A stretch of DNA of 60,095 bases from Anaerolineaceae bacterium (GCA_018056725.1 JAGPFF010000010.1:1-60095), one strand, 5' to 3'; shown: positions 7,798-16,395, counted from the stretch's first letter. Made by a program: numbers and translations. Notes: generated from the letters alone by a model not told the origin.

Positions 7798-8892
7798 TCA
7801 TGGTAAGATGCCGGATTCAATCAGGCGTAAGGCAAATAGTTGTTCGCCCTGTGGGCTGCGATGGATGGCACTGTTGGTGAAAAATTCCTGCGGAACGGCG
7901 TCCCAGAGATCAAGGCAAGTCCATCCTTCCGCCTCACATGTTGCGCCAAGGATTTGCCGGTACTGATCGTAGACCCAGCGGGGATAATAATAGTTATAAC
8001 GAATATCGCTGTTTTTGCCTTCACTCACCAGCATGGGCTCATTTACAAGGATGACAGGCACTTCAGCAGCCATCTGCATCCCGGCGGAAAGGACGTCTAA
8101 AGCCAGAGTGTCAGAGGGAATTTCGGGCGGAACCCAGCCCTGGTAATCCGGATCCGACTCCAGGTCTCTCAGGGCAGGCGTGAAATCATCCGGGTAGGTC
8201 TGATCAACCCCGGTGGCGGACCACATCGCTCCATAGACTTGCAGCCGTAACCAATCTGCTAACGGGCGCCGCTGGGCTACAATGGTTTGCTGCCAGAAGC
8301 TCGTGCTTTCCTCCAGCGGAGTCAGGTCCAGGTCATACCGGTCAATCAGGGCATTCACGCGTGCGGGGTTTTGGGCAACGATAGGTGAGGTGAGCTGATT
8401 TGCACGCGGGAAGGATTCCAGCGTAATCGACCACAGGATAAGATCGGGCGCAAATTGCATGGCTTGATCAAGCACCATGAGATCTTTCACCAGTGACATG
8501 GTGGGATAGCCAAGATTGTAAAACTGCATGCTCCTGCCATCCGGCGCAGTCAAATGATGGGCATTCAGAACCCCCACAAGGGTATCTTCCGGGCGCAGCA
8601 ATGTACCCCAGATGGAGGAATCCCCAATCACGATGACCCGAAATTCATTGCTGCTTTTTGGAGTGCCAGCGAGAACGTGTGAAGCGAACATGGCATCAAG
8701 GTCTGACAGGCTGAGATTGTAGGATTGTGCAGGATTTTCACCGTACGGGAAGCGCTCACGACCACGCAGCAGGTGATTGTAAAGAGAGAGTTGGTTAATA
8801 CGATTCCCATTGCACGCTGCCCAGATGAGGTTAAAGACGAAAAACAGCAGCAACCCCTTCACAAACACATTACGAAGGAAACGGTAACTCAT
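7798..8892 (-). CDS. SGNH-fold protein, probable acyl transferase partner of the MBOAT
   Basis: A 364-residue protein starting at ATG 8892, which overlaps the MBOAT stop by four bases (ATGA). A longer frame to 9081 would run inside the MBOAT gene and is rejected. A signal-anchor (residues 10-27) is followed by an extracytoplasmic SGNH domain with a standard block I, VIGDSSIWG (Ser92), a block II Gly in NLGYPTMS and a C-terminal catalytic-type His (His344, SAIHRSPQG). The residue three before that His is Ser, not the usual Asp. Tight coupling to an MBOAT resembles the AlgI-AlgJ/AlgX and DltB-DltD pairs, in which the SGNH protein delivers the acyl group to the polymer. The polymer is unknown. 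Confidence 0.8.
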   Translation of the reverse strand: MSYRFLRNVFVKGLLLFFVFNLIWAACNGNRINQLSLYNHLLRGRERFPYGENPAQSYNLSLSDLDAMFASHVLAGTPKSSNEFRVIVIGDSSIWGTLLRPEDTLVGVLNAHHLTAPDGRSMQFYNLGYPTMSLVKDLMVLDQAMQFAPDLILWSITLESFPRANQLTSPIVAQNPARVNALIDRYDLDLTPLEESTSFWQQTIVAQRRPLADWLRLQVYGAMWSATGVDQTYPDDFTPALRDLESDPDYQGWVPPEIPSDTLALDVLSAGMQMAAEVPVILVNEPMLVSEGKNSDIRYNYYYPRWVYDQYRQILGATCEAEGWTCLDLWDAVPQEFFTNSAIHRSPQGEQLFALRLIESGILP

Positions 8893-10337
8893 GGTGCTCC
8901 AACTCCGCCCAGCAAACCTGTAAACACGCGCAGTGACGTGGTTGGATTGGGTAGGGCAAACCATACCCAGCCGAGGGCGACATAATGGAAGGTAAGGAGG
9001 GTCGAAAAGACCGTTAAACCATGATCCAGCCAGGGTCTTGCCTTGATCCGGGCTGCCAGATGCCGCGTGGCATTGCTCCACCGGTTATTGATGAAAAGTC
9101 CCAGCCCATGCCAGATACCCCAAAACACGAAGTTCAAGGTAATACCGTGCCAAAGCCCGATTAATGTCATCGTGGCAAGCTGGGTGATCAAAATGACCTC
9201 CCAGGCAGGTAGCGAACGGGCTTTGGTGCGCAGGAACCGCGTGACCGGGTTGAAGAAATAGGCACGAAACCACTGAGTGAGCGACATGTGCCAGCTATCC
9301 CAAAAGCGGGTCAGATTCGGTTTCAGATAGGGATGATTGAAGTTTTCGGGCAGGCGAATGCCCAAAAGCAGCCCCATACCGATCGCGAGATCCGTGTAGC
9401 CGCTGAAATCAAAAAAGATCTGAAAACTGTAGGCATAGAGCAGCAGCCAGTACCAGCCCAATCCTTCAATCTGGTAGGCATTGGTGCCATTCAAGGCGAT
9501 AAGCGCCAGTGTATCCGCCAGCACGAATTTTTTAAAGAGCCCCACCACCAGTCGGCTTAAGCCTGCTTCCAGTTGCCGGGGGGAGGGGGTCTCAGCCGTG
9601 CGCAGCTGGCTGATAAAGCGTTCGGCACGGTCAATGGGTCCGGCGTTGAAGGATGGGAAGAAGAGCATGTAGACCAGATATTCGTCCAATCTCATCGCGG
9701 GCAGGTGCCCGGTCTGACGATCACGCAAGGTGTGGATGAGCCGAAAGGCGATGTAGGAGTAACCCAACCAGCGGATATCCAGAGCTGACGCAAGCTCACG
9801 GGATTGACCGGTCAGACCGCGCAACGCTGAACTGACCCACTGGGTCAAAGCGGGAAGTTTTAACCCCACAAAGAGCACGATCAATGCGAAGATTGCCGCC
9901 GCGAGGAAGGTGCTTCTTGTTTCCCGCGTTCGGCTGAGCCAGTAGAAGATCACCCCACTGACAGCCAGAAGGATCACCACCAGGTATAGTTGAGGCGGGC
10001 GTGAAGGCGTGATCACTCCGCTGCTGCTGAAATAGCGGGTGAGGGCAATGATCATCACTTCTGCAGCGATCTGCAATGATGTAAGAAGAGTGGCGCGAAG
10101 ATCACGGTCCTGGGAGCGTGAAGTCAACCACCACCCCAGCGCCGCAATCAGAATCGTGGCTGTGGGCAGCCAAAAATCCAACCCGCGGATGGACAACCCG
10201 GGTTGGAGCCAGAAAATAATGCCGATACTGGCTATCAAGAGATAGTTCAGCCGGAATTTTCGAGTAAAGGGAATCAGGTTGAGCAGGAAACCTGTAACCG
10301 CAAAGGCAATGAGGATCAGAACATCAACCAGGGACAT
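8889..10337 (-). CDS. MBOAT-family membrane-bound O-acyltransferase (AlgI/DltB-like)
   Basis: A 482-residue multi-pass protein of the MBOAT family, which moves an acyl group from a cytoplasmic donor across the membrane for O-acylation of envelope polymers. Family signatures: FWDSWHMSLTQWFRAYFF in the second half, then GLWHGITLNFVFWG and WGIWHG, carrying the conserved His residues (about His397 and His410). AlgI-type enzymes use acetyl-CoA, whereas DltB receives D-alanine from DltC. No dltA or dltC lies nearby, so acetyl-CoA is the likely donor (inferred). The C-terminus (LLGGVGAP) has no Tyr-containing shuttle hexapeptide. Such a motif is instead on the separate microprotein whose stop codon directly abuts this ATG. 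Confidence 0.92.
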   Translation of the reverse strand: MSLVDVLILIAFAVTGFLLNLIPFTRKFRLNYLLIASIGIIFWLQPGLSIRGLDFWLPTATILIAALGWWLTSRSQDRDLRATLLTSLQIAAEVMIIALTRYFSSSGVITPSRPPQLYLVVILLAVSGVIFYWLSRTRETRSTFLAAAIFALIVLFVGLKLPALTQWVSSALRGLTGQSRELASALDIRWLGYSYIAFRLIHTLRDRQTGHLPAMRLDEYLVYMLFFPSFNAGPIDRAERFISQLRTAETPSPRQLEAGLSRLVVGLFKKFVLADTLALIALNGTNAYQIEGLGWYWLLLYAYSFQIFFDFSGYTDLAIGMGLLLGIRLPENFNHPYLKPNLTRFWDSWHMSLTQWFRAYFFNPVTRFLRTKARSLPAWEVILITQLATMTLIGLWHGITLNFVFWGIWHGLGLFINNRWSNATRHLAARIKARPWLDHGLTVFSTLLTFHYVALGWVWFALPNPTTSLRVFTGLLGGVGAP

Positions 10338-10457
10338 TTAGAATCCCTGATAGATCCATTGAGGTGAGCTGCTTGAAGAGAGAATCACCAGCAGGGTGAG
10401 GATGAGCGCGAAAACCAGCGCCCAGAGATTTTCACGTGAAAAGAATCGACGCAGCAC
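10338..10457 (-). CDS. 39-residue DltX-like membrane microprotein with C-terminal acyl-shuttle-type hexapeptide
   Basis: This small gene begins at GTG 10457, immediately after the TAA of the lipoprotein gene, and ends with TAA immediately before the MBOAT ATG, so it is fully packed within the operon. The product has a basic N-terminus (LRRFF), one membrane helix (about residues 12-28) and a short Ser-rich outer tail ending in WIYQGF. In the Dlt pathway, DltX is a similar microprotein whose C-terminal F-x-Y-x-x-F-type motif carries the acyl group on Tyr between the MBOAT and the SGNH-fold transferase. Size, topology, position and ending all match. No clear Shine-Dalgarno is seen, so translational coupling is assumed. 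Confidence 0.75.
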   Translation of the reverse strand: MLRRFFSRENLWALVFALILTLLVILSSSSSPQWIYQGF

Positions 10458-10847
10458 TTATTTCGTCCCGCACATGCGCCAGTCGCCACTTTCCTTCTCT
10501 ACGGCGTAATTGCGCTCAGAAAGATCAATCTTAAGCACCTCGGCGCCGTATGACACCTCGATTGTCCCGCCGCATTGCACCGTAGCGGAATCACCGGATG
10601 TTTCCAGCACGCTGCATTCCAGGTTGGAGAGCACAGGTTCAAAGGCGCCAAAACTTTCCATAGTGGTCAGGGCTTCAGCTTCGTAATCAGAGCAGGAAAG
10701 GGCGCTGAGTTGAGCCTTGTCCTTTGCCACCATTGCTTCCCAATATGCCGAGACAGCCTCGGCGGGGGAAGAAGAAGCCGCGCATGAAGCCAGCAGGATC
10801 GCGGTAAGAAGAAAAACTGCGATAAAGGTCGTTTTTAATTTGATCAT
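10458..10847 (-). CDS. Small NTF2-like lipoprotein in the acylation operon
   Basis: A 129-residue lipoprotein. I choose ATG 10847 over an in-frame ATG at 10901 because GGAG lies upstream at good spacing and because it puts a standard signal peptide at the N-terminus with lipobox LLASC. The mature part resembles small DUF4878/NTF2-like domains: an opening helix SPAEAVSAYWEAMVAKD, then alternating strands with several Cys residues that may form disulphides. It lies between SGNH paralog B and the microprotein with no gap to the latter, so it is probably an accessory part of the same envelope system. Function is unknown. Confidence 0.75.
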   Translation of the reverse strand: MIKLKTTFIAVFLLTAILLASCAASSSPAEAVSAYWEAMVAKDKAQLSALSCSDYEAEALTTMESFGAFEPVLSNLECSVLETSGDSATVQCGGTIEVSYGAEVLKIDLSERNYAVEKESGDWRMCGTK

Positions 10848-10915
10848 GATCACTCCATAGCGGAAAATTTTCCGATAGATCTTTATGAAGGTACCTGCCA
10901 AAAAATGTTCTCTGA

Positions 10916-11977
10916 TTACGAAGCAGGTGTGGGGGAAACCCTTTCAGCGGGGTCGGCAAGTTGCTGCATCAGAAAATTAAGCATCTGCAGGGCAGTAATA
11001 TTCTTGACTTCTTTGCCGTATTCCATGCTGATGGGCAGTGAAAAATCGGTAGCCGGAGGTCCTGACCAGGAATTGAGATGTTCTCCATCCGGTTTTAGCC
11101 CATGATTCTCCAGCGGTTGAACGGCTTTCCAGAAGTTCCACAATGGCAATTCATATTCCATGGCGAGGCGCGCGATGGTGGCATTGATGGAGTTATCGCC
11201 TTCAATGTTATCGGCTTTGGTGGCGAGCACCGGGACGATACCACGTTCCAGAGTGCTCTCTATGATGATTCGCAGGTTCCGCTCGTAGGCTTCCGGATCC
11301 TGCTGGTGATATTTGGCATCGATGGTGCCAAGGGCAATAATGGCGATACTGGGGTTATCGAGGCGGTACTGGCAGTCAAGCATGATCTCATCACGTTCAC
11401 ACAGGTCGTTTGTCCACAGCGAAACCAGCAGCCTGGATGTGGTTGTGCCGGGGTTGGTGGATTGATTGGCGAGGCGGAAGGACTTTTGAAAATAGTCAAT
11501 CGCAGGTTGGAGATAGGCATAGTCCTTGCCGAGATCATACATCCCACCGAAACCGTGTAGAAAATCCGGCGACATGCTGTTGCAGTCACCCAGCTTGGTA
11601 AAGGTGTGCGGGTCATTGCCCATCGCGATCCCCTTTTGATAGACTTCGCGCATCTTGTCGGAGAGTTCTGTCGGAATCACCGGCAGCTCCTGCCAGAAAT
11701 CTTCAGGGGTGGGAGTGGGAGAGGGGGTTGAGGAGGGTTTGGGAACTTCTGTGGTCACGGCGAGTGTTTCGGTGGGCAGTTCGCCAGGGGTTTGAGTTTC
11801 AGAGTCGATGGGGGCAGGATCAGTTGTCAACCGTTCCACCACATCAACGGGTTGATGCGCAACCGTGGGTGCGGGGAGGGTCGTGTTGCTCTGACATGCA
11901 GCCAGAAGAAAAACACTAAGTAGGACTGACAGGAAGAGGATGAAACGGGTTTGACGGAGAATAGGATGCTTCAGCAT
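10916..11977 (-). CDS. SGNH-fold lipoprotein with GDC nucleophile motif (paralog B)
   Basis: A 353-residue lipoprotein starting at ATG 11977. A longer frame to 12109 would overlap zwf and lose the signal peptide. The lipobox LLAAC puts the lipidated Cys at 28, and a Thr/Pro linker leads to an SGNH-type domain from about residue 90. Block I is GDC (130-132), with Cys132 in the nucleophile position as in paralog A. Block III reads LGTID, without the usual Asn, and the C-terminal motif is DGEH (Asp297, His300). It shares long identical stretches with paralog A. It is first in the operon leading to the microprotein and MBOAT. Lipid anchoring here, against a membrane helix in paralog A, suggests divergence after duplication. 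Confidence 0.78.
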   Translation of the reverse strand: MLKHPILRQTRFILFLSVLLSVFLLAACQSNTTLPAPTVAHQPVDVVERLTTDPAPIDSETQTPGELPTETLAVTTEVPKPSSTPSPTPTPEDFWQELPVIPTELSDKMREVYQKGIAMGNDPHTFTKLGDCNSMSPDFLHGFGGMYDLGKDYAYLQPAIDYFQKSFRLANQSTNPGTTTSRLLVSLWTNDLCERDEIMLDCQYRLDNPSIAIIALGTIDAKYHQQDPEAYERNLRIIIESTLERGIVPVLATKADNIEGDNSINATIARLAMEYELPLWNFWKAVQPLENHGLKPDGEHLNSWSGPPATDFSLPISMEYGKEVKNITALQMLNFLMQQLADPAERVSPTPAS

Positions 11978-12023
11978 AGTATTTGTGGTATGGGGTATCC
12001 ATTCAGGATGGGATGGTGGAGCT

Positions 12024-12029
12024 ATTATA
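12024..12029 (-). promoter_or_regulatory. Possible -10 element of the acylation operon
   Basis: TATAAT on the minus strand, 46 bases before the ATG at 11977 and just inside the gap after the zwf stop. No good -35 box is seen at 17 bases. It would make the acylation operon partly independent of zwf. Confidence 0.4.
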
Positions 12030-12036
12030 ACGTCTG

Positions 12037-13536
12037 TTATGCCGCATCTGTTTCCTCTACTTTTGCGGAGGAGCGATGACCACAATGTTCGCCACAGATT
12101 TGGGTCCATTGACGCCCCTCGGATTGAAGCAGCCGGTTGGCGGTTTCAGGTCCCCATGAGCCTGGTTCATAGATTTCCGGCGCTGGTGAAGAGGGATCCT
12201 CCCAGGTGTTTAGGATGGGGTCAAAAAGCGCCCAGGAAAGCTCGGTCTGGTCGGCGCGGGTAAACAGAGAGGCATCCCCTGTAACCACATCCAACAACAG
12301 CCGTTCATAGGCTTCGGGGATTTCGTTGCTATCGAAGACATCGCTGTAATGATAAGCCATGTTCACCGAGCGGGTTTGCGAAACGGTGTCGGGAACTTTG
12401 GTTTCAAAACGAAGGTGAATCCCCTCATCCGGCTGGAGACACATCGCCAGCAGGTTGGAAGAGCCTTCCAGATCGGAGGTCGGGAAGATCATGTGGGGCG
12501 GCTTTTTGAACTGGATGATGATCTCACTCACCTTATCCTCCAGTTTTTTGCCTGAGCGGAGATAAAATGGCACACCCTGCCAACGCCAGTTGTCGATAAA
12601 GAATCGAACCATGGCATAAGTGGGTGCCCGCGATGCGGGCGGCACGTTCGGTTCCTGCAAATAACCACGGTATTGCCCGATGGCGGAATGACGAAACACT
12701 TCCTCGCCCCTGATGGGACGAATGGCACGAATCACCTTGATTTTTTCGTCTCGGGTGGCGTCAGCATTATACGAACTGGTTGGTTCCATTGCCACCAGTG
12801 TGAGCAGTTGAAGAAGGTGGTTCTGGAACATATCGCGGATGATGCCGGCTTTGTCATAATAACGGGCTCGAGAGCCGACCCCCACAGTTTCAGCAACGGT
12901 GATCTGCACATTGTCAATGTAATTACGATTCCAAAGGGGTTCGAAGATGGCATTGGCAAAGCGGGCGACCATGATATTTTGCACCGTTTCTTTGCCCAGG
13001 TAATGGTCAATACGATAAACCTGATTCTCGTTCAACACCGCGTGGATGTTTTGGTTTAATGAACGCGCACTGGCAAGATCAGAACCGAATGGTTTTTCGA
13101 TCACCACCCGCCGCCAGCCGCCATCTTCTGCCAGCATATTGGCTGCAGCAAGCCCCTTAATAATTTCAAGAAAATACTCTGGTGGGGTCGCCAGATAATA
13201 CATCCGATTCGCTGGTCCATTTTCCAATGCAGTGAGGCTGGCATGGATCTCCTGGTAGGTCTTGGAATCTGCCACATTGCCGGGTTGGTAGGTGATCTTC
13301 CGGGCGAAATCCTGCCATAGCGATTCCTGGATGGGGATTCGTGTTACCTGATCGAGCTGCTGGCGGGCAACCTGACGAAAATCATCATCCGTCCAGGGGC
13401 GCCCGGCGGTGCCGAATACCCTGAAAGGCTCGATGAGCCGTTTTTTGCGAAAGAGATTGAAAAGCGCAGGGATCAATTTGCGATTTGAGAGATCTCCTGA
13501 AGCGCCGAAAATGACAATAGAAGTAGAATTGGTCAT
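12037..13536 (-). CDS. zwf: Glucose-6-phosphate 1-dehydrogenase
   Basis: A 499-residue cytoplasmic enzyme oxidising glucose-6-phosphate to 6-phosphogluconolactone and making NADPH, the entry to the oxidative pentose phosphate pathway. It opens with the nucleotide-binding GASGDLSNRKL, and the substrate/catalytic signature RIDHYLGKE follows near residue 177. Length and order are standard. AAGGAAAGG precedes the ATG. The gene for the next oxidation step (gnd, 14329) lies across a divergent intergenic region, with plsY between. No 6-phosphogluconolactonase gene is visible in the window. Confidence 0.97.
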   Translation of the reverse strand: MTNSTSIVIFGASGDLSNRKLIPALFNLFRKKRLIEPFRVFGTAGRPWTDDDFRQVARQQLDQVTRIPIQESLWQDFARKITYQPGNVADSKTYQEIHASLTALENGPANRMYYLATPPEYFLEIIKGLAAANMLAEDGGWRRVVIEKPFGSDLASARSLNQNIHAVLNENQVYRIDHYLGKETVQNIMVARFANAIFEPLWNRNYIDNVQITVAETVGVGSRARYYDKAGIIRDMFQNHLLQLLTLVAMEPTSSYNADATRDEKIKVIRAIRPIRGEEVFRHSAIGQYRGYLQEPNVPPASRAPTYAMVRFFIDNWRWQGVPFYLRSGKKLEDKVSEIIIQFKKPPHMIFPTSDLEGSSNLLAMCLQPDEGIHLRFETKVPDTVSQTRSVNMAYHYSDVFDSNEIPEAYERLLLDVVTGDASLFTRADQTELSWALFDPILNTWEDPSSPAPEIYEPGSWGPETANRLLQSEGRQWTQICGEHCGHRSSAKVEETDAA

Positions 13537-13646
13537 AAATCCTTTCCTTATCGTTGCCTGAAGCGATTATATCCAGAAAATGACCCTGCAGAATGATAGA
13601 ATTCTGTAACTATTTTGGGAATATCGGTGTTATATTTCGTGTGATC

Positions 13647-14231
13647 ATGATTAAGATTCTGAGTATTTTCTTACTGGCTTATTTGATAGGCAATTTTTCA
13701 CCTGCTTTCATTGTTGGCAAATTGGCGGGTGGAGTAGATATTCGTCAAAAAGGCAGCGGCAACGCCGGCGCGACCAATGTCTTGCGTTCTCTTGGCTGGA
13801 AGTATGGCTTACTGGTCTTTGTTCTGGATGCGCTCAAAGGGGTGGCAGCAGCGCTGGCGGGTCTGGCATTGGGGGGCAACGCGGGTCTGGCAGCGGCTTC
13901 TTTTGGCGTCATTCTTGGGCATGATTTTCCGGCATTGCTGAACTTCCATGGCGGTAAAGGCATTGCCGCCACTATTGGCATCTTCCTCAGCCTGTTACCG
14001 GTTCCCACATTGATTGGTATTCTCATCCTCGTGGTCGTTGTCCTGCTCACCAAGATGGTCTCGGTGGGATCGCTGGTTTTTGTTGTCAGCATGGCAGGAT
14101 ACACGCTTCTTTCCGGTCAGCCGCTGGTTTTGGTGGTGGTGGCGGTAGGAATGGCGTTTTTTGCCATCCTGCGGCATCGTACCAACATCAAACGCATCCT
14201 TGCCGGGGTTGAGAACAAGATCTCGATCTAA
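13647..14231 (+). CDS. plsY: Glycerol-3-phosphate acyltransferase PlsY
   Basis: A 194-residue integral membrane enzyme transferring acyl groups from acyl-phosphate to glycerol-3-phosphate, the first step of phospholipid synthesis. The three PlsY loop motifs are present: GSGNAGATNVLR, GHDFP and FHGGKGIA, among about five membrane segments. The start is set at ATG 13647, which gives the usual MIKILSIFLLAYLIGN beginning. A frame start at 13593 would add 18 atypical residues. No Shine-Dalgarno is visible, but TATATT lies at 13631-13636, so the message may have little or no leader. Confidence 0.95.
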   Translation: MIKILSIFLLAYLIGNFSPAFIVGKLAGGVDIRQKGSGNAGATNVLRSLGWKYGLLVFVLDALKGVAAALAGLALGGNAGLAAASFGVILGHDFPALLNFHGGKGIAATIGIFLSLLPVPTLIGILILVVVVLLTKMVSVGSLVFVVSMAGYTLLSGQPLVLVVVAVGMAFFAILRHRTNIKRILAGVENKISI

Positions 14232-14328
14232 ATCTTTCTCGTTCCAAGCAAAACAACCTGATAATTGAGATAAAAATCCGTAGACCGCGGATATAATTTG
14301 CCTATATTGGTCTGAATTGGAGGAAGAG

Positions 14329-15240
14329 ATGCAAATCGGAATGATCGGTTTGGGAAAAATGGGGATGAATATGGCGCAGCGATTAATTCGCGGCGGGCAT
14401 CGTGTGGTGGGCAATGCCAGAAGCGAGGAAACGATTCGAGAAGCGGAGGCAATAGGCGTTGTTGGTGCCTACTCCGTTGAAGAACTGGTTGGTTCACTTT
14501 CAACACCACGAGTGGTTTGGGTAATGGTACCGGCGGGTGAAGTGACGGAATCGGTGATCAATTCCCTGATTCCGCTTCTTTCCAGAGACGACATCATCAT
14601 CGATGGTGGCAATTCAAATTATAAAGACAGTGTAAGACGGGCGGCTGAGTTAGCCGATTACGGGTTGCATTTCGTGGACGCGGGCACCAGCGGGGGAATT
14701 TGGGGATTGAGCGAGGGATACTCGCTGATGGTTGGCGGTGAAGAGCAGGTGGTGGATTTTTTGCAGCCGATTTTTGAGACACTGGCGCCAGCCTCCGATC
14801 AGGGCTGGGGGAGGGTTGGACCTGCAGGGGCAGGACACTTCACCAAGATGGTACATAATGGCATCGAATATGGCATGATGCAGTCCTTTGCCGAGGGGTT
14901 CGAAATTCTGAAAGCCAAGAAGGAGTTTGCCCTTGACCTGCCCCAGATCAGTCGCATCTGGCAGCGAGGCAGCGTGGTGCGTTCCTGGCTGCTGGATCTC
15001 ATTGTCAACGTGATGGCGGAGGATCCATCGCTGGAGGATATCGAAGCGTATGTGGCGGATTCCGGCGAAGGTCGCTGGACGGTGTTGGAAGCGATTGACC
15101 TGGATCTTTCTGCACCGGTGATTACGGCAGCACTGCAGCGTCGCATCCGCTCACGCCAGGAAGAACCCTATTCAGACAAACTGGTCGCGGCGATGCGCAA
15201 TCAGTTTGGAGGGCATGCGGTCAAAAAGAAGGAAGACTGA
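14329..15240 (+). CDS. gnd: 6-phosphogluconate dehydrogenase, short (decarboxylating) form
   Basis: A 303-residue dehydrogenase converting 6-phosphogluconate to ribulose-5-phosphate and CO2. Signatures: the Rossmann GLGKMGMNMAQRL, DGGNSNYKDS, and the catalytic GPAGAGHFTKMVHNGIEYG with Lys and His-Asn. At about 300 residues it is the short form, lacking the long C-terminal part of the E. coli type; short forms often prefer NAD. ATG 14329 is chosen because GGAGGAAG is correctly placed before it. An in-frame TTG at 14317 overlaps that site. TATAAT lies at 14292-14297. It pairs functionally with zwf. Confidence 0.93.
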   Translation: MQIGMIGLGKMGMNMAQRLIRGGHRVVGNARSEETIREAEAIGVVGAYSVEELVGSLSTPRVVWVMVPAGEVTESVINSLIPLLSRDDIIIDGGNSNYKDSVRRAAELADYGLHFVDAGTSGGIWGLSEGYSLMVGGEEQVVDFLQPIFETLAPASDQGWGRVGPAGAGHFTKMVHNGIEYGMMQSFAEGFEILKAKKEFALDLPQISRIWQRGSVVRSWLLDLIVNVMAEDPSLEDIEAYVADSGEGRWTVLEAIDLDLSAPVITAALQRRIRSRQEEPYSDKLVAAMRNQFGGHAVKKKED

Positions 15241-15510
15241 TCAGAGGATCATCAGCACGCGTTCATGGCTGCTCAGTTCAGCGTAGAGCGCATCCACCTG
15301 GGCACGGCTTTCGGCGATGAACTCGAAAGCCACCGATCGGTAACGATTTCCACTGGACAGGCGACTGATAATATTTTCTTCCAATAAATCTGGCACGTGA
15401 CGGCGCACAATTTCAATGACGAAGGTCTCAAAACCTGCTTCATCCTCTCCGATGACGCGGAGAGGAAACAGGATGGGATAGTCAAGCTCTGGTTGTGTCT
15501 GATGACTCAT
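15241..15510 (-). CDS. YbeD-like (DUF493/UPF0250) small protein
   Basis: An 89-residue protein with the YbeD-type pattern: DYPILFPLRVIGEDEAGFETFVIEIV at the N-terminus, SSGNRYRSVAFEFIAES in the middle and an ending V-L-M-I-L. The family has an ACT-like alpha-beta fold resembling the regulatory domain of 3-phosphoglycerate dehydrogenase, and its role is unknown. ATG 15510 gives the family's usual length; the frame continues to 15576 without support. Its stop lies directly against the convergent gnd stop with no terminator between. Confidence 0.8.
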   Translation of the reverse strand: MSHQTQPELDYPILFPLRVIGEDEAGFETFVIEIVRRHVPDLLEENIISRLSSGNRYRSVAFEFIAESRAQVDALYAELSSHERVLMIL

Positions 15511-15542
15511 TTTTATATCTACATTAATTATACCGGGTATTG

Positions 15543-16328
15543 CTATTCGGAATTTCCATTCCAGAATTCGAGCCACTTTCTTACCGAGCGGGTCATTTCA
15601 ACGGAGAATTCGGAGACAAATTTACGGTAATAAAGTGCCTGAACAAATTTTTTGGCAGCTTCTTCTTTATCCGACGGGGAGGACTGATCCACGGACTCTT
15701 TTAACATCTCCGGGAAATCTGCCGGATTGACCGGTTGGTAATGATTCTGGTGGACGATAAAGCGCTGGTCGAAACGGCTGGAAGTGCCAGCGTGGGCACG
15801 TGTGCTGAAGGGGTAGCCAAAGCACACCAGCGTAATCGGGAAGGTGAAGCGCGGGAGGTTGAAAAGCGCCCGGTGTTGTTCAGCGTTTTCCAGGATGTCC
15901 CCGATATAACAGGAACCAATGCCGAGCGATTGTGCGGCTATCACGGCGGTCTGGGCGGCGATAAGTGCATCGCAGCAGGCAAGCATCAGATCGCCCTCCT
16001 GGGGCAGGCGGGGCTGACAACCATGTTCATCACAATTTTGCGAAGCGCCGCTCCATTCAAAAAGATTCACCCAGCGCTGATAATCCGCGAGGAAGAGCAG
16101 GACGTAGGGGGCGCTGGCGATGAAGGGTTGATGATCACAGGTTACCGCCAGGCGGTCTTTGAGTTCCTGATTTTCGACCTCAATGATCGAGTAAAGCATC
16201 ATATTGCCGGCAGTGGGCGCACGCATGGCTGCCTGGAGAATAAGATCTTTCTCTTCACGGGCGATGGGGGTTGGGGCATATTTGCGCGTGGAACGTCGCT
16301 TAAAAATCACGTCGAGGGTTTCGTTCAT
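15543..16328 (-). CDS. Nitroreductase-family flavoprotein
   Basis: A 261-residue FMN-dependent oxidoreductase of the nitroreductase family. The N-terminal RRSTRKYAPTPI is the typical FMN-phosphate-binding start; PTAGNMM follows, and AAQSLGIGSCYIGDI is the usual flavin-loop helix. A Cys-bearing insert (QNCDEHGCQP) and a C-terminal extension of about 60 residues are less usual. The substrate cannot be predicted. GGGAG lies before the ATG. It overlaps slightly with the upstream region of the YbeD-like gene and may be co-transcribed with it. Confidence 0.88.
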   Translation of the reverse strand: MNETLDVIFKRRSTRKYAPTPIAREEKDLILQAAMRAPTAGNMMLYSIIEVENQELKDRLAVTCDHQPFIASAPYVLLFLADYQRWVNLFEWSGASQNCDEHGCQPRLPQEGDLMLACCDALIAAQTAVIAAQSLGIGSCYIGDILENAEQHRALFNLPRFTFPITLVCFGYPFSTRAHAGTSSRFDQRFIVHQNHYQPVNPADFPEMLKESVDQSSPSDKEEAAKKFVQALYYRKFVSEFSVEMTRSVRKWLEFWNGNSE

Positions 16329-16383
16329 TTTTGATCTCCCTGAAAAAAGATATATCCATCGACCCTTTCCTTGGGTCTGCGAT

Positions 16384-16389
16384 TACAAT
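16384..16389 (+). promoter_or_regulatory. -10 element of a leaderless transcript
   Basis: TACAAT, six bases before ATG 16396, with no -35 box at the normal distance and no Shine-Dalgarno. Confidence 0.55.
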
Positions 16390-16395
16390 TATCGC

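Noticed and set aside
8893..9081. N-terminal extension of the SGNH gene into the MBOAT gene
   Set aside because: The extension lies entirely within the MBOAT frame region, whereas ATG 8892 gives a signal anchor and the ATGA overlap.
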